From: Marinobacter fonticola
Lineage (GTDB): Bacteria; Pseudomonadota; Gammaproteobacteria; Pseudomonadales; Oleiphilaceae
Reading direction: 5' to 3'
DNA: 64,000 bases
Assembly (NCBI RefSeq): GCF_008122265.1
Contig: NZ_CP043042.1
Span: 2,480,001 to 2,544,000, forward strand
In this document: in pieces, positions 17,514-27,252 of the stretch
How positions within the stretch are numbered: position 1 is the first letter of the stretch
How the letters are laid out: each line of letters starts with the position of its first letter
Program-made: the position numbers and the translations under genes
The notes under the pieces: model-generated
Databases searched by the model: none
Told to the model about the DNA's origin: nothing
What the model saw: the letters and a program-made list of their open reading frames with translations, nothing else

Positions 17514-18209
17514 ATGACTGTTAAGATCGATAAGAAGATCGTCGGCTATCGGGTTACCAAAGCCGACGATTCAAAGAACCAGCCGGCTGAATCTGCGGAT
17601 AACCTGGCGCCCCAGCCGGTCAAGATGAATGAGTACATCGAGCGGCCGGATTTTCTTTTGGGTACGACCTATAAAATCAAGCCGCCAGTGGCCGAGCACG
17701 CGATGTACATCACGATCAACGACATCCTGCTCAACGAAGATACGGATCACGAAAGCCGTCAACCGTACGAGGTCTTCATCAACTCCAAGTCGATGGAGCA
17801 CTTCCAATGGGTTATCGCGCTGACACGCGTTATCTCGGCGGTTTTCCGTAAGGGTGGCGATGTCACTTTCCTGGTGGAGGAGCTGCGCTCGGTTTACGAC
17901 CCCAATGGCGGCTACTTCAAGAAAGGCGGCGTATTCATGCCGTCGCTGGTCGCCGAAATCGGTGCGGTGATCGAGAAACACATGAAAGCCATCGGCCTGA
18001 TCGAGAGTGAAGAGCTGGGCGACGTCACCAAGCGCGTACTGGCCGAAAAACGGGCAGAGTTCGAATCGCGCCAGCCAGCCAATAACGAGACGGGCGCTAG
18101 CGACTATCCGGCAAACGCCACGTTATGCAGCAAGTGCAGCACCAAGGCGGTTATCATTATGGATGGTTGCGCCACTTGCCTGTCTTGCGGTGATAGCAAG
18201 TGCGGCTAA
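17514..18209 (+). CDS. nrdJb: Class II ribonucleotide reductase, C-terminal subunit with TSCPD domain
   Basis: The 231-residue protein equals the Pseudomonas NrdJb subunit in length and position. The central part (about 45-165) is a TSCPD domain (SMEHFQWVIALTRVISAVFR), and the C-terminal 30 residues carry CSKCST, CATCLSC and the terminal KCG, a cysteine cluster that probably both binds zinc and re-reduces the active site of NrdJa. In most bacteria this part is fused to the reductase; the split is real here because nrdJa ends in an in-frame TGA with a normal 29-base spacer and no frameshift trace. Confidence 0.93.
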   Translation: MTVKIDKKIVGYRVTKADDSKNQPAESADNLAPQPVKMNEYIERPDFLLGTTYKIKPPVAEHAMYITINDILLNEDTDHESRQPYEVFINSKSMEHFQWVIALTRVISAVFRKGGDVTFLVEELRSVYDPNGGYFKKGGVFMPSLVAEIGAVIEKHMKAIGLIESEELGDVTKRVLAEKRAEFESRQPANNETGASDYPANATLCSKCSTKAVIIMDGCATCLSCGDSKCG

Positions 18210-18231
18210 TACGCTGACAGGCCAAGCTGAA

Positions 18232-18265
18232 AATCCACCCGGACTGCGGTCCCGGTGGATTTTTT
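18232..18265. terminator. Terminator after nrdJb, probably bidirectional
   Basis: AATCCACC (18232-18239) pairs with GGTGGATT (18254-18261), with two further G-C pairs inside, and a run of T follows to 18265. On the opposite strand the hairpin is followed by TTTC, so it can also serve the converging murB transcript. Confidence 0.8.
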
Positions 18266-18309
18266 CGCCCCTGGGGCGAGTAAAACTGGGGCAAGAAAAA
18301 ATAGGCGCT

Positions 18310-19368
18310 TTAGAATCCGAAGGCTTCGCGCATGTCCACCGGAAAAATGCGGGGCTCCACCTCAAGCACCACACCAAAACGAGACTGCACGTCATCCCTG
18401 ATACGCGCCGCAAGGGATAGCAATTCCCTACCCTCGCCGTTGCCATGATGCACCAACACCAATGCCTGACGATTATGGACGCCCACATGGGATTCCCGAT
18501 GCCCTTTCCACCCACAAAAATCGATCAGCCAGCCTGCGGCAAGCTTGGCGTTGTCCGGACCTTCATAGGCGACTAGTTCCGGAAGCTCGATTTTAAGGGC
18601 CTGATAATGCTCAAGGGAAACCACGGGATTCTTGAAGAAGCTACCGACGTTGGGCAGCATATCAGGGTCCGGTAATTTGCGGCAGCGAACCTGAATGACC
18701 GCACGCGCTACATCTTCGGCAGTCAGCGAATCGGGCTCAACGTCGTCGCCGAAGTACGCCTGCAAATCACGGTACATCAGGTTGAGTGGCGCTTTCTTGG
18801 CAAGGCGCAGCCTGACCTTCAACACAACGTAGCGAGTGGGATTGCGCTTGAAAAGGCTGTCACGATAACCAAATTCACACTCATTGGCCGCCAGCGTGCG
18901 AATGTCTCGAGCCTCACGGTCCCATACCTGAACATCGATGAGACTCTGCGAAAGCTCGACGCCGTAGGCCCCGATATTCTGAATTGGCGCAGCGCCCACC
19001 GTTCCGGGGATCAGCGCCAGATTCTCAATTCCACGATAGCCGGACCGAACCGCGTACATCACCGTTTCGTGCCAGTTTTCTCCGGCGCCTAACTCCAGCG
19101 TCGCGGCATCCGCAGAGACATCGCTCCAACAACGGCCATTAATGCCGATCTTTACAACCAGGCCCGGGAAATCACCGGCAAGGATGACATTGCTGCCCCC
19201 ACCCAGGATCAATAGCGGCAGGGAGCGGCTATCAGCCCAGTCAATCGCATCGCACAGCTGCTCGATAGTGGCGGCGCGGTATAACCAGGCCGCTCGCGCC
19301 GGTAAGCGCAACGTATTGCATGCCTGTAGGCACACATTCGCCTCGGGCTGAACCACCTCAGAATTCAA
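18310..19368 (-). CDS. murB: UDP-N-acetylenolpyruvoylglucosamine reductase
   Basis: The 352-residue flavoenzyme makes UDP-N-acetylmuramate, the second step of peptidoglycan precursor synthesis in the cytoplasm. It is the long type I form as in E. coli (342). FAD-binding GGGSNVI near residue 57, the ALIPGTVGAAPIQNIGAYG block and SFFKNP are present. The start is a TTG (19368-19366) whose last bases form the TGA stop of the upstream phosphatase gene, indicating translational coupling; a GTG at codon 5 is the alternative. It ends the envelope run that begins at comEC/exbB. Confidence 0.95.
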   Translation of the reverse strand: MNSEVVQPEANVCLQACNTLRLPARAAWLYRAATIEQLCDAIDWADSRSLPLLILGGGSNVILAGDFPGLVVKIGINGRCWSDVSADAATLELGAGENWHETVMYAVRSGYRGIENLALIPGTVGAAPIQNIGAYGVELSQSLIDVQVWDREARDIRTLAANECEFGYRDSLFKRNPTRYVVLKVRLRLAKKAPLNLMYRDLQAYFGDDVEPDSLTAEDVARAVIQVRCRKLPDPDMLPNVGSFFKNPVVSLEHYQALKIELPELVAYEGPDNAKLAAGWLIDFCGWKGHRESHVGVHNRQALVLVHHGNGEGRELLSLAARIRDDVQSRFGVVLEVEPRIFPVDMREAFGF

Positions 19369-19847
19369 AGTCGGTTCTCCCGGATATCCCGGATCAAGCC
19401 ATCACACGCATCTTCTATCAGATCCAGGACCCGCTCGAACCCATCACCATCACCGTAGTAGGGATCGGGCACTTCCTCCTCTTGATGACGGGTCGCGTAA
19501 CTCAGGAACAGTTCGGGGCGGGCCTTCGCGTTGTCGGAAGTCAGAGCGGCCACCCGGCGTTGATTGTCGCTATCCATGGTGAGGACATAGTCGAATCGAT
19601 CCATATCCCGGGGTTCGATCTGACGCGCCCGCAACGACGACAAGTCGTAACCTCGGCGAAGCCCGGCTTCCATCGCCCGCGGATCAGGTTGCTTCCCCAC
19701 ATGCCACTCACCCGTGCCGCAGGAGTCGACCGTGACCCGGCCAGTCAGGCCCGCTTCGTCAAGGCGTTGCTGAAATACGGCTTGGGCGGTCGGCGAGCGG
19801 CAGATGTTGCCCATACAAACGAACAGCACGTTTACCGGATCATGCAT
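19365..19847 (-). CDS. Low-molecular-weight protein tyrosine phosphatase
   Basis: The protein (160 residues from ATG 19847) has the CX5R(S) catalytic loop at 11-18 (CMGNICRS) and the DPYYGDG general-acid motif, both intact. The start is taken at 19847 because it overlaps the kdsB stop by eight bases, as in a coupled operon; a longer frame to 19892 lies inside kdsB. Relatives act on tyrosine kinases of polysaccharide export or on small phosphates. Here it sits between kdsB and murB, as in Pseudomonas, and its substrate is not evident. Confidence 0.92.
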   Translation of the reverse strand: MHDPVNVLFVCMGNICRSPTAQAVFQQRLDEAGLTGRVTVDSCGTGEWHVGKQPDPRAMEAGLRRGYDLSSLRARQIEPRDMDRFDYVLTMDSDNQRRVAALTSDNAKARPELFLSYATRHQEEEVPDPYYGDGDGFERVLDLIEDACDGLIRDIRENRL

Positions 19848-20637
19848 CGACCTCAACCTCCTCGAGTCCGTCGGCAAATATCCGCCTGACATGCTCCAGA
19901 TCTTCCGGCGTATCGATCCCGTTTAGCGGCCGTTGCACGGCGATGTCGACGTGAATACGCGCCCCATTCTCCAGTGCACGCAGCTGCTCGAGGGACTCTG
20001 TCTTCTCCAGTGGGGACGCTTGCCAGCCGACAAAGTCATGCAGCAGTCCGACGCGATAGGCGTAGATACCAATGTGGCGCAGATAGCCCATTCCCGCTGG
20101 CAGCAGGCGCTCCGGGATTGCTGTGGTTTCCGACCAATCGTTACGTGCCCACGGAATGGGCGCGCGGCTGAAATACAGCGCAAAGTTGTCCTTGGCGCGA
20201 ACCACCTTAACCACGTTCGGGTTGAAGATCAGCTCCGGTGCCTGAACCTCCTCGCATAGCGTCGCAATTTTGGCCTGCGGATACTGCTCAAGATTTCTGG
20301 CCACCTGGTTGATCAAGGCAGGAGGAATCAGAGGCTCGTCACCTTGCACGTTGACGATGCGGTCGTCCGGGGCAAAGTTCAGCGCCCGCGCCACCTCTTC
20401 AAGTCTATCGGTGCCAGACGCATGGTCCTCTGCGGTCATCATCACTTCGGCGCCGAATTCACGGGCGGCCTCGGCAATGCGATCGTCGTCTGTGGCGACG
20501 ATAACGCGGCTCGCCTCGCTTTCGCAGGCGCGCTCGTAGACGTGCTGAATCATGGTCTTTCCACCGATTTCCAGCAGCGGTTTGCCGGGTAAACGGGTGG
20601 AGGCATAGCGGGCGGGAATGACTACGGTAAATGACAT
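19840..20637 (-). CDS. kdsB: 3-deoxy-manno-octulosonate cytidylyltransferase
   Basis: The 265-residue enzyme activates KDO to CMP-KDO for lipopolysaccharide inner-core synthesis. The N-terminal signature [17 protein letters not shown], the VQGDEPLI motif and the PIPWARN segment are typical. ATG 20637 with AGGA upstream is preferred to a longer frame to 20700, which would overlap ycaR. It follows ycaR by 40 bases and overlaps the phosphatase gene by eight. Confidence 0.96.
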   Translation of the reverse strand: MSFTVVIPARYASTRLPGKPLLEIGGKTMIQHVYERACESEASRVIVATDDDRIAEAAREFGAEVMMTAEDHASGTDRLEEVARALNFAPDDRIVNVQGDEPLIPPALINQVARNLEQYPQAKIATLCEEVQAPELIFNPNVVKVVRAKDNFALYFSRAPIPWARNDWSETTAIPERLLPAGMGYLRHIGIYAYRVGLLHDFVGWQASPLEKTESLEQLRALENGARIHVDIAVQRPLNGIDTPEDLEHVRRIFADGLEEVEVDA

Positions 20638-20677
20638 GGGCGTTCCTAACTTGTCGTTTATCCGGGCGTCAACGCGC

Positions 20678-20866
20678 TCAGCGCTTTTCCAGACGCTCAT
20701 CCGTGGTTAAAGTTCGGGCCTCGTTGGCCAGCATGACCGGAATGCCCTCCCTGATGGGGAAGGCCATTCCGTCTGGGCGGCAGACCAATTCGTCGCGGGC
20801 ATCGTTAATAGCAAGTTCACCCTTACAAACCGGACACGCCAACATGGCGAGCAATTTCTTGTCCAT
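20678..20866 (-). CDS. ycaR: Trm112/YcaR-family zinc-ribbon-like protein
   Basis: The 62-residue protein begins [18 protein letters not shown] and is a UPF0434 (Trm112-like) member. E. coli YcaR occupies the same place between lpxK and kdsB. CPxC at 11-14 is present, but the second zinc pair is reduced to one Cys (LVCRPDG), as is usual in the bacterial group. Role poorly defined; in other organisms the fold activates methyltransferases. AGGA precedes its ATG. Confidence 0.9.
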   Translation of the reverse strand: MDKKLLAMLACPVCKGELAINDARDELVCRPDGMAFPIREGIPVMLANEARTLTTDERLEKR

Positions 20867-20887
20867 TATGGATTCCTACATCAATCA

Positions 20888-21895
20888 TCATGGGCGGGCC
20901 GCTCGCGGCAATTGCAGTTCCGCAAGGCGACGATCAAACATTGTCCAGAAAGCATCCGGCAAGGCAGCACGAACTTCAAGTGACCAGCAATCCACATCGG
21001 CAAAGTCCCCGCACTTCACGGCATCCTTAGCGGTCATGACCAGAGGCTGATTTGCGGGATGCCGCAAATCGTCCGCTTTGAACGCATGGTGATCGCCCAG
21101 GGGCCGCTCCTGAACCTCCGCGCCCAAAGATCGTAGCGTGTCGAAAAAACGTGCCGGATTACCGATACCGGCAACGGCAGTCACGGCGATACCGGACAAC
21201 CAGTCTAAAGGTCGGTTCTCGCCGGTTTTCAGATTCACGAGCCGGTAAGGCTCCATTTGCATAGTCTGACATTGAGGGTGGTCCAGTTGCGCCAGCTTAC
21301 CAACGCCATTGATTACGACGGCATCTACCCGCGCCAAGCGTTCAACCGGCTCCCGCAAAGGACCCACGGGAATGGGCGCGCCGTTACCAAGACCACGCCC
21401 GCCATCAAACACCGCAATTTCCAGGTCCCGACCCAGGGCGTAGTGCTGGAGGCCATCGTCGCACACCAGTATATCCGCCAGGTTGTTATCGTACGCCCAC
21501 TGAGCCCCTCGGGCACGTTTGGGATCGACCACAACTCGGACACCACCCTGGCGGGCGAGCATTAACGGTTCGTCGCCGCTGAGATGGGCTGCGGTGGACG
21601 CGCAAACTTCCAACGGATAGTGATCCGATTTCCCGCCATAGCCCCGGCTTACAATAGCCGGTCGCCAGCCCTGTTTTTTCAGGTGAGCGACGATAGCCAA
21701 AGTCAGCGGGGATTTGCCGGTGCCACCCGCCGTGATGTTGCCAACGACGACGACAGGGATGGGCGGGCGGCTGACGTCACGCCGCCCGGATAGATAGGCC
21801 TCCCGCCGACGCCGGGCAATCCAGCGATAGAGCCATGCTAGCGGCCAAAGCAGCCAGAGTGGACGGCCTTCTCCATACCAGAGACGGTCGACCAT
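20888..21895 (-). CDS. lpxK: Tetraacyldisaccharide 4'-kinase
   Basis: The 335-residue inner-membrane-associated kinase adds the 4'-phosphate of lipid A. An N-terminal hydrophobic helix (LWLLWPLAWLYRW) is followed by P-loop GNITAGGTGKSP near residue 57 and the DDGLQHYAL motif. ATG 21895 is used because it starts four bases after the msbA stop; an upstream frame to 21988 lies inside msbA. The msbA-lpxK pairing is the same as in E. coli. Confidence 0.95.
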   Translation of the reverse strand: MVDRLWYGEGRPLWLLWPLAWLYRWIARRRREAYLSGRRDVSRPPIPVVVVGNITAGGTGKSPLTLAIVAHLKKQGWRPAIVSRGYGGKSDHYPLEVCASTAAHLSGDEPLMLARQGGVRVVVDPKRARGAQWAYDNNLADILVCDDGLQHYALGRDLEIAVFDGGRGLGNGAPIPVGPLREPVERLARVDAVVINGVGKLAQLDHPQCQTMQMEPYRLVNLKTGENRPLDWLSGIAVTAVAGIGNPARFFDTLRSLGAEVQERPLGDHHAFKADDLRHPANQPLVMTAKDAVKCGDFADVDCWSLEVRAALPDAFWTMFDRRLAELQLPRAARP

Positions 21896-21899
21896 GGGG

Positions 21900-23648
21900 T
21901 CATCCTGCCTCGCTGAAATTGGTCTGGTGTAGCTGGGCGTACACGCCGCCCTGCTCCAGCAAGTCCTCGTGGCGCCCTGCTTCCACAATCTGTCCGTCGT
22001 CCATGACCAGGATACGGTCCGCCTTTTCGATCGTCGACAGACGATGAGCGATAACCAACGTCGTACGCCCTTTCATGACCAAATCCAGAGCAGCCTGAAT
22101 ATGGCGCTCGGACTCCGTATCCAGGGCCGACGTCGCTTCGTCCAACATCAGGATCGGCGCGTCTTTTAGCAGCGCTCTGGCAATCGCCAGGCGTTGGCGC
22201 TGACCACCGGAGAGCATGACGCCGTTGTCGCCAATCAACGTATCCATGCCCTCCGGCATGCGGTCGATAAATTCGAGGGCATGCGCTTTTGCCGCCGCTT
22301 CCCGTATTTCTTCCCGCGTGTGTTCGCGCAGTGCACCGTAGGCAATGTTGGCGCCAATCGTGTCGTTAAAGAGCACCACGTTCTGGGTCACCAAAGCGAT
22401 CTGGTTGCGCAGTGCCCGCAAGGTGTAATCGCGGATGGGGACGTCGTCGATCAGAATCTCGCCACCGGTGTATTCGTAAAAGCGCGGCAGCAGACTGACC
22501 AACGTGGATTTACCGCTACCGGAGCGGCCGACCAGCGCCAAACTCTGGCCCTGAGGAATCTCGAGATCGATGGATTTCAGCACATCGTCGAGCTGGTCCC
22601 GGTAGCGAAAAGATACCTGCCGGAAACTGATATCGCCTTTGGCCCGATCGGGCGCGTATGTGCCGCTATCGTCTTCGGGTGTTTCGTCTATGGTTTCGAA
22701 TACGTCGTGAGCGGCAGCGACACCCTTCTGTATTCGGGCGTGAACCGATGTAACCTGGCGGATCGGCTTGGCCATGGTCGTTGCAGCGGTAATGAACGCG
22801 ACCAATTCACCCGTACTCATTCCGCCCCGGATTTCCGGCGCCAGCATAAGCCAGACGAGCGAGGCAATGGCGAAGGCGACTAGCACCTGAATGACGGGCA
22901 CGCTGATGGCCTGAGTGGAGGCCATTTTCAGGCTCTGGGTCAAATTACGGTTACTGACTTCGTGGAATCGCTCGCGCTCGTATCCCTCACCGCCGAAGAT
23001 CCGGACCACGCGATAACCACTGATGGATTCGGACGCCACGTGCGTGATATCGCCCATAGAACCCTGGATGCGGCGACTCAGCTTGCGGAACCGCTTACTG
23101 GCGAAGCTAACAACAAAGCCGATGACCGGCCCCACAGCGACAAAGATCAGTGTCAGTTTCCAGTTGGTATAGAGCATAAACCCCAGAAGGCCGACAATGG
23201 TCAAACCTTCCCGTAGCGTAATCGTTACAGCGTTGGTGGTCGCATCCGCCACTTGCTCGACATTGAACGTCAGCTTGGATACCAAGTGACCGGCGGAATG
23301 ATCGTCGAAAAAGCGCGAAGGCAGTCGCAGCAGACGGTCGAAAACCTGGGTACGCAAGGCGTTGACCACTTGCCGACCGACATAGTTGATAAAGTATTGC
23401 CCCAGGAAGGTGCCCAGTCCGCGAAGAGAGAAAACGCCGACAATTAGGCCGGTTAGCAGCAAGCGATTTTGCTCGGTGGGATTCTCGATGGCCTTGATCA
23501 CATATTCCATGGCCGCTGCCATGCCTGTCGAGGCGGCGGCATAGATGACGTTGCCGAGGACAGCTAGGGAAAATGCCAGCCAGAACGGCTTGACGTAGGC
23601 CAGTAGCCGCTTGTACGTCTGCCAGTTGGTTGCGGTGTCCGCAGTCAT
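21900..23648 (-). CDS. msbA: Lipid A export ABC transporter (flippase)
   Basis: The 582-residue half-transporter has an N-terminal six-helix membrane domain and a C-terminal ATPase with Walker A VGRSGSGKST, Q-loop QNVVLFNDT, signature LSGGQRQRLAIA and Walker B ILMLDEATSALD, followed by an H-loop in VIAHRLST. Length and order are those of MsbA (E. coli 582), which flips core-lipid A across the inner membrane. It lies between exbD and lpxK, 31 bases after exbD. Confidence 0.96.
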   Translation of the reverse strand: MTADTATNWQTYKRLLAYVKPFWLAFSLAVLGNVIYAAASTGMAAAMEYVIKAIENPTEQNRLLLTGLIVGVFSLRGLGTFLGQYFINYVGRQVVNALRTQVFDRLLRLPSRFFDDHSAGHLVSKLTFNVEQVADATTNAVTITLREGLTIVGLLGFMLYTNWKLTLIFVAVGPVIGFVVSFASKRFRKLSRRIQGSMGDITHVASESISGYRVVRIFGGEGYERERFHEVSNRNLTQSLKMASTQAISVPVIQVLVAFAIASLVWLMLAPEIRGGMSTGELVAFITAATTMAKPIRQVTSVHARIQKGVAAAHDVFETIDETPEDDSGTYAPDRAKGDISFRQVSFRYRDQLDDVLKSIDLEIPQGQSLALVGRSGSGKSTLVSLLPRFYEYTGGEILIDDVPIRDYTLRALRNQIALVTQNVVLFNDTIGANIAYGALREHTREEIREAAAKAHALEFIDRMPEGMDTLIGDNGVMLSGGQRQRLAIARALLKDAPILMLDEATSALDTESERHIQAALDLVMKGRTTLVIAHRLSTIEKADRILVMDDGQIVEAGRHEDLLEQGGVYAQLHQTNFSEAG

Positions 23649-23679
23649 AATTCAGTTCCGGTCGGTCTTTGGTACGTCG

Positions 23680-24102
23680 TCACTCGCTGTCCGTTGTGCG
23701 CTGGGTGGTTATACTGAGTTTGACGAAACCAAGCTTGCCCGCGACATCCATCGCGCGCACCACATATTCGTGGGGCGTCTGGGCGTCCGCCGTAATAATA
23801 AACGGCAATTGGGCATCGCCTCCGGACACCTCCTGGACCGCTTTCTGGAGCGTCTCTTTCTGGTTATTGACCAAAGGTCGGTCGTTCACCGAATACAGCC
23901 CCTCGGCGTTGATCACCACATCCACCTGCTCGGCCTGCGCTTCGGCAATTTCGCCATTGGCTTCGGGCAGGTCGACTTTGAGGTGGCTCTCCCGGGTAAA
24001 CGTGGTCGACACCATGAAAAAGATCAACAACAGAAAGACGACGTCGATCAGCGGCGTCAGGTCGACACTGACTTCCTGACTTCTCTGGCGCTTGAACTTC
24101 AC
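23680..24102 (-). CDS. exbD: ExbD/TolR-family biopolymer transport protein
   Basis: The 140-residue protein has a short basic N-terminus, one transmembrane helix with the conserved proton-relay aspartate (LTPLIDVVFLLLIFF, Asp19 region) and a periplasmic domain ending at the C-terminus. It forms a proton-driven motor with the ExbB-like protein whose gene stops five bases upstream. No TonB gene is nearby. Placement between comEC and msbA is also seen in pseudomonads. Confidence 0.92.
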   Translation of the reverse strand: MKFKRQRSQEVSVDLTPLIDVVFLLLIFFMVSTTFTRESHLKVDLPEANGEIAEAQAEQVDVVINAEGLYSVNDRPLVNNQKETLQKAVQEVSGGDAQLPFIITADAQTPHEYVVRAMDVAGKLGFVKLSITTQRTTDSE

Positions 24103-24107
24103 GGCGC

Positions 24108-24734
24108 TCAGGCTCCTTCTACGTCGATTTCACGATCGCCGTGGACCACCTCGACCAGCTTGATGGCCTCTTGCTCCATATTGACGACCAGTTCGTCGAC
24201 GCGACGGATGAAGTAGCGGTGGCAGATCAACGCCGGGATCGCCACGCTCAAGCCAGCGGCGGTGGTCATCAGCGCTTCGGAAATACCGCCGGCCAAATTA
24301 CCGGCATCGCCGACCCCGGCAAGCTGGATTTCGGCAAAAACCTTGATCATACCGATCACGGTACCTAACAACCCCAGTAGCGGCGTAATCGTCGCCACGG
24401 TGCCCAAAGGGTTTAAAAAGCGCTCGAGCTCGTGGATGGCCTGGCTGGCCTCCTGCTCGATGCTTTCTTTCATAATCTCCCGGCCGTGCTTGGCATTCAT
24501 CAAACCACCGGCAAGCACGCGCCCCAAGGGGGAAGAAGACTGGAGAGCCTTCAGTTTGCGGGCATTGAGCTCCTTCTTTTTGATCCAGCGCCAAAGCTCG
24601 TTAATCGTACTCTGCGGGGCAACGCGCGACGCCCTCAAGCTCCAGAAACGTTCGAGAATGATGGCAAGGGCGAGAATGGAGCACGCAATAATGGGCACCA
24701 TAATGATGCCGCCCGCCTGAAGAAGCTCTAACAC
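24108..24734 (-). CDS. exbB: MotA/TolQ/ExbB-family proton channel protein
   Basis: The 208-residue protein has three predicted transmembrane helices, one near the N-terminus (IIMVPIIACSILALAIIL) and two in the conserved channel region (GTVATITPLLGLLGTVIGMI and the AAGLSVAIPALI stretch). It pairs with ExbD to use the proton gradient. It begins the run that continues through murB; a 65-base gap separates it from comEC. Confidence 0.92.
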   Translation of the reverse strand: MLELLQAGGIIMVPIIACSILALAIILERFWSLRASRVAPQSTINELWRWIKKKELNARKLKALQSSSPLGRVLAGGLMNAKHGREIMKESIEQEASQAIHELERFLNPLGTVATITPLLGLLGTVIGMIKVFAEIQLAGVGDAGNLAGGISEALMTTAAGLSVAIPALICHRYFIRRVDELVVNMEQEAIKLVEVVHGDREIDVEGA

Positions 24735-24799
24735 ACTTTATCTCCTGATGTTTAACTGCCGCGCTACTTTAGCACAGGCGCGGCCAGCCGCCACACCCT

Positions 24800-27187
24800 C
24801 TACGGGCGGCCGGAGGATTGTGCGGGAGGTGCCGCTATCCAGAACGGCGCGCCCGCGCGAGCGGGTACGACATCGACCGCCTTATCGCGCAACCGTACCC
24901 TGATGGCGCCTGCTGACGCGGTATTGAAGAGAGCGGCGCCCGCTGCACGATAGCGCGCGCTAACGCTCCTCGCAGGATGCCCGTATGGGTGGCGGTAACC
25001 CGCCGAGAAAATCACCACATCGGGCTTCAGGTCGTTGACCCACGCGGTGCTGGACGATGTCTTGCTCCCGTGGTGCGGGGCTACGACAATGCGCGGCTTG
25101 CCAGTAGGTACATCATGCTCGGCCAGCCAAAGCTGCTCCTGCGCTGCGGTAATATCTCCCGGCAGAATGATCTCGGCGTGGTCCGTGGTAATTCGCAACA
25201 CGCACGAACGTCCGTTACCCGGCGCCGACGCCGGGGCCTGCCAAAACGCGAGGCGGGACTCGCCGAAGCGGATCTGCTCACCGCTCTTGCAAGCATCCAG
25301 CGTTATTGCGGACGCTTTCAGCTTACCCGCAACACGCTCAGGCTCACCGGTCACGAAGTAGCGGACGGGATAGTGCCGAAGCAACGAACTCAGGCCGCTG
25401 GCATGGTCTGCATCGCCATGACTGATGACCAGCGTATCGATCACCCCAATTCCCAATTGGCGGAAATTGGGACCGATAACAGCATCCACGGACGTATAGC
25501 CCGAAGGCGAACCCGGCCCGGTATCGTATACCAGAACCTGGTCCCCTTCTCGGTAGAGCGCTGACAGTCCCTGCCCCACGTCCCAAACCCAAAGTTCGGG
25601 GTGGGCAACAGAGGCATTTTGCGGAGATCGTGCCAAGCTGCCGCCCATAGAGATGATCGCCACCGCGGCAAACGCAGCGCGTGACGCACGACGGGTTGGC
25701 AATAGGCAGGCCGTGACCGCTAGAGCCATGACCACAGCGGCAAATGCGTCGAAACGAAAGCCTTCCGGCGAAACATCGGCAAATCCTTGGAGCGCCCACA
25801 TGAACCCACCCAAGACCGCCTCTAAAATCGGCGCGCAAAACTCAAGCGCCGTTTGCGAAAGCATCCCCAGGGGCGTCAGCGTGAACAGCAATGGCATCAA
25901 CACAAAAGACATCAGCGGGATCGCCAGAATATTGACCAGCCAGCCCAATGCCGCTGAAGGCAGATCCATAAACGCAAGGATCGGCAGCAGCCCGGCCATC
26001 ACCGCCACCTGGGCTTGCAACAATGCGTGAACGAACCCGGTTGGTTGTAGCCGGCCGGAGAACATAAGGATCAGGCAGCCGACAGCGCCGAAGGAAAGCC
26101 AGAAACCGCCGTCCAATGGGGCAAAGGGATCGAGGAGCAGCACACTGCCCAGAGCCACCAGCCACCCAGTCCAATAGCCGGATAACCGGCCACTGAGGTA
26201 GACACCCATCACCACAGTCGCCATGACCAGCGCCCGCTGCGTTGGCACGGTGAAGCCGGCAAGTAACGCATAGCCCAAACAGGCCAGCAGACTGGCGGCA
26301 GCCACGCTCCAGCGCTGTGCACGCGCACCGACGTAACGCTGGCCCAAGCGTCCAATCAGACGTTTGGCCACCCAACCGCTAAAAAGGCCGATCAAACCGA
26401 TGTGCAGGCCTGAAATTGCGATCAGGTGTGAGGTTCCCGTCGCCTGGAACAGGGCCCAGTCCTCCGCATCCAGCAAGCGTCGCTCGCCGAGCAGAAGCGC
26501 CTCCATCAGCGGGTACGCCTCGAGCTGTCCATAGCGCTCGCTCAATTTGGCGGCAACGGACTCGCGCCACTGGTGATAACGACAGCCCGGCCCGCAGGCA
26601 ATATCCGGAGCCGGCGTCCATTCCCGAACACTGCCGGTGGCGCCAAATCCATGGCGAAAAAGCCAGGTTTCGTAACGAAAGCCTTGCGGATTTACGCTGC
26701 CATGAGGCGGCTTGAGCCTTACCGCCAAACGCATGCGGAGCGGAAGCACGGCCCCCGGCTCGGCGCCATAAAGTGCAAGCCTCAACTTTTCTACTCTTTC
26801 GACTTCAGGATCGTTCTCGACCCAACGGACGACACAGAAATCGAAACGCGAGCTGTTGTAGGCTCCGGGTGCGACCAGACTACAGCGATACCCCTCTACG
26901 GTCTGGGATGGTAGTTGGCTCTGGTCAGGAAGTTGGTCCTCCAGCCGTTCGCTGGCCGACCAACTGGCCCATAGCAACCCGAGGACAAGACAGGAAAAGC
27001 AGATCGAAAGAGTGCGGAGTCTTTGACTCAGAAAGGACAGGGTGATGCCTGCAATCAAGGCAATCCACAACAGGACCAACGGTGGTATTTCGCCAACACA
27101 ATAAAGTAAGATGACGCCGCCCGCGAATGCAGCAATCCCTGCGCGCACACTAAAACTCCCGGGCAATCCTTGCCCTTTATAGTCCAT
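24800..27187 (-). CDS. comEC: DNA internalization competence protein ComEC/Rec2
   Basis: The 795-residue protein has an N-terminal membrane and DUF4131 region, the central Competence domain of many helices (about 215-500, beginning GTSHLIAISGLHIGL) and a C-terminal metallo-beta-lactamase domain with HGDADH. It is the predicted channel for single-stranded DNA during natural transformation. The E. coli counterpart (ycaI) also precedes msbA. The gene is full length with no break, so transformation may be possible, but other competence genes are outside the window. Confidence 0.94.
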   Translation of the reverse strand: MDYKGQGLPGSFSVRAGIAAFAGGVILLYCVGEIPPLVLLWIALIAGITLSFLSQRLRTLSICFSCLVLGLLWASWSASERLEDQLPDQSQLPSQTVEGYRCSLVAPGAYNSSRFDFCVVRWVENDPEVERVEKLRLALYGAEPGAVLPLRMRLAVRLKPPHGSVNPQGFRYETWLFRHGFGATGSVREWTPAPDIACGPGCRYHQWRESVAAKLSERYGQLEAYPLMEALLLGERRLLDAEDWALFQATGTSHLIAISGLHIGLIGLFSGWVAKRLIGRLGQRYVGARAQRWSVAAASLLACLGYALLAGFTVPTQRALVMATVVMGVYLSGRLSGYWTGWLVALGSVLLLDPFAPLDGGFWLSFGAVGCLILMFSGRLQPTGFVHALLQAQVAVMAGLLPILAFMDLPSAALGWLVNILAIPLMSFVLMPLLFTLTPLGMLSQTALEFCAPILEAVLGGFMWALQGFADVSPEGFRFDAFAAVVMALAVTACLLPTRRASRAAFAAVAIISMGGSLARSPQNASVAHPELWVWDVGQGLSALYREGDQVLVYDTGPGSPSGYTSVDAVIGPNFRQLGIGVIDTLVISHGDADHASGLSSLLRHYPVRYFVTGEPERVAGKLKASAITLDACKSGEQIRFGESRLAFWQAPASAPGNGRSCVLRITTDHAEIILPGDITAAQEQLWLAEHDVPTGKPRIVVAPHHGSKTSSSTAWVNDLKPDVVIFSAGYRHPYGHPARSVSARYRAAGAALFNTASAGAIRVRLRDKAVDVVPARAGAPFWIAAPPAQSSGRP

Positions 27188-27252
27188 AATTACCGCACAC
27201 CGGCCTCGGCCGTATTACAGTGCTGAATCCAACCCATAGGCAGTCGGACGCC

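Noticed and set aside
18262..18290. TCGCCCC/GGGGCGA hairpin after the nrdJb terminator
   Set aside because: No T-run follows on either strand, so it is not counted as a second terminator.
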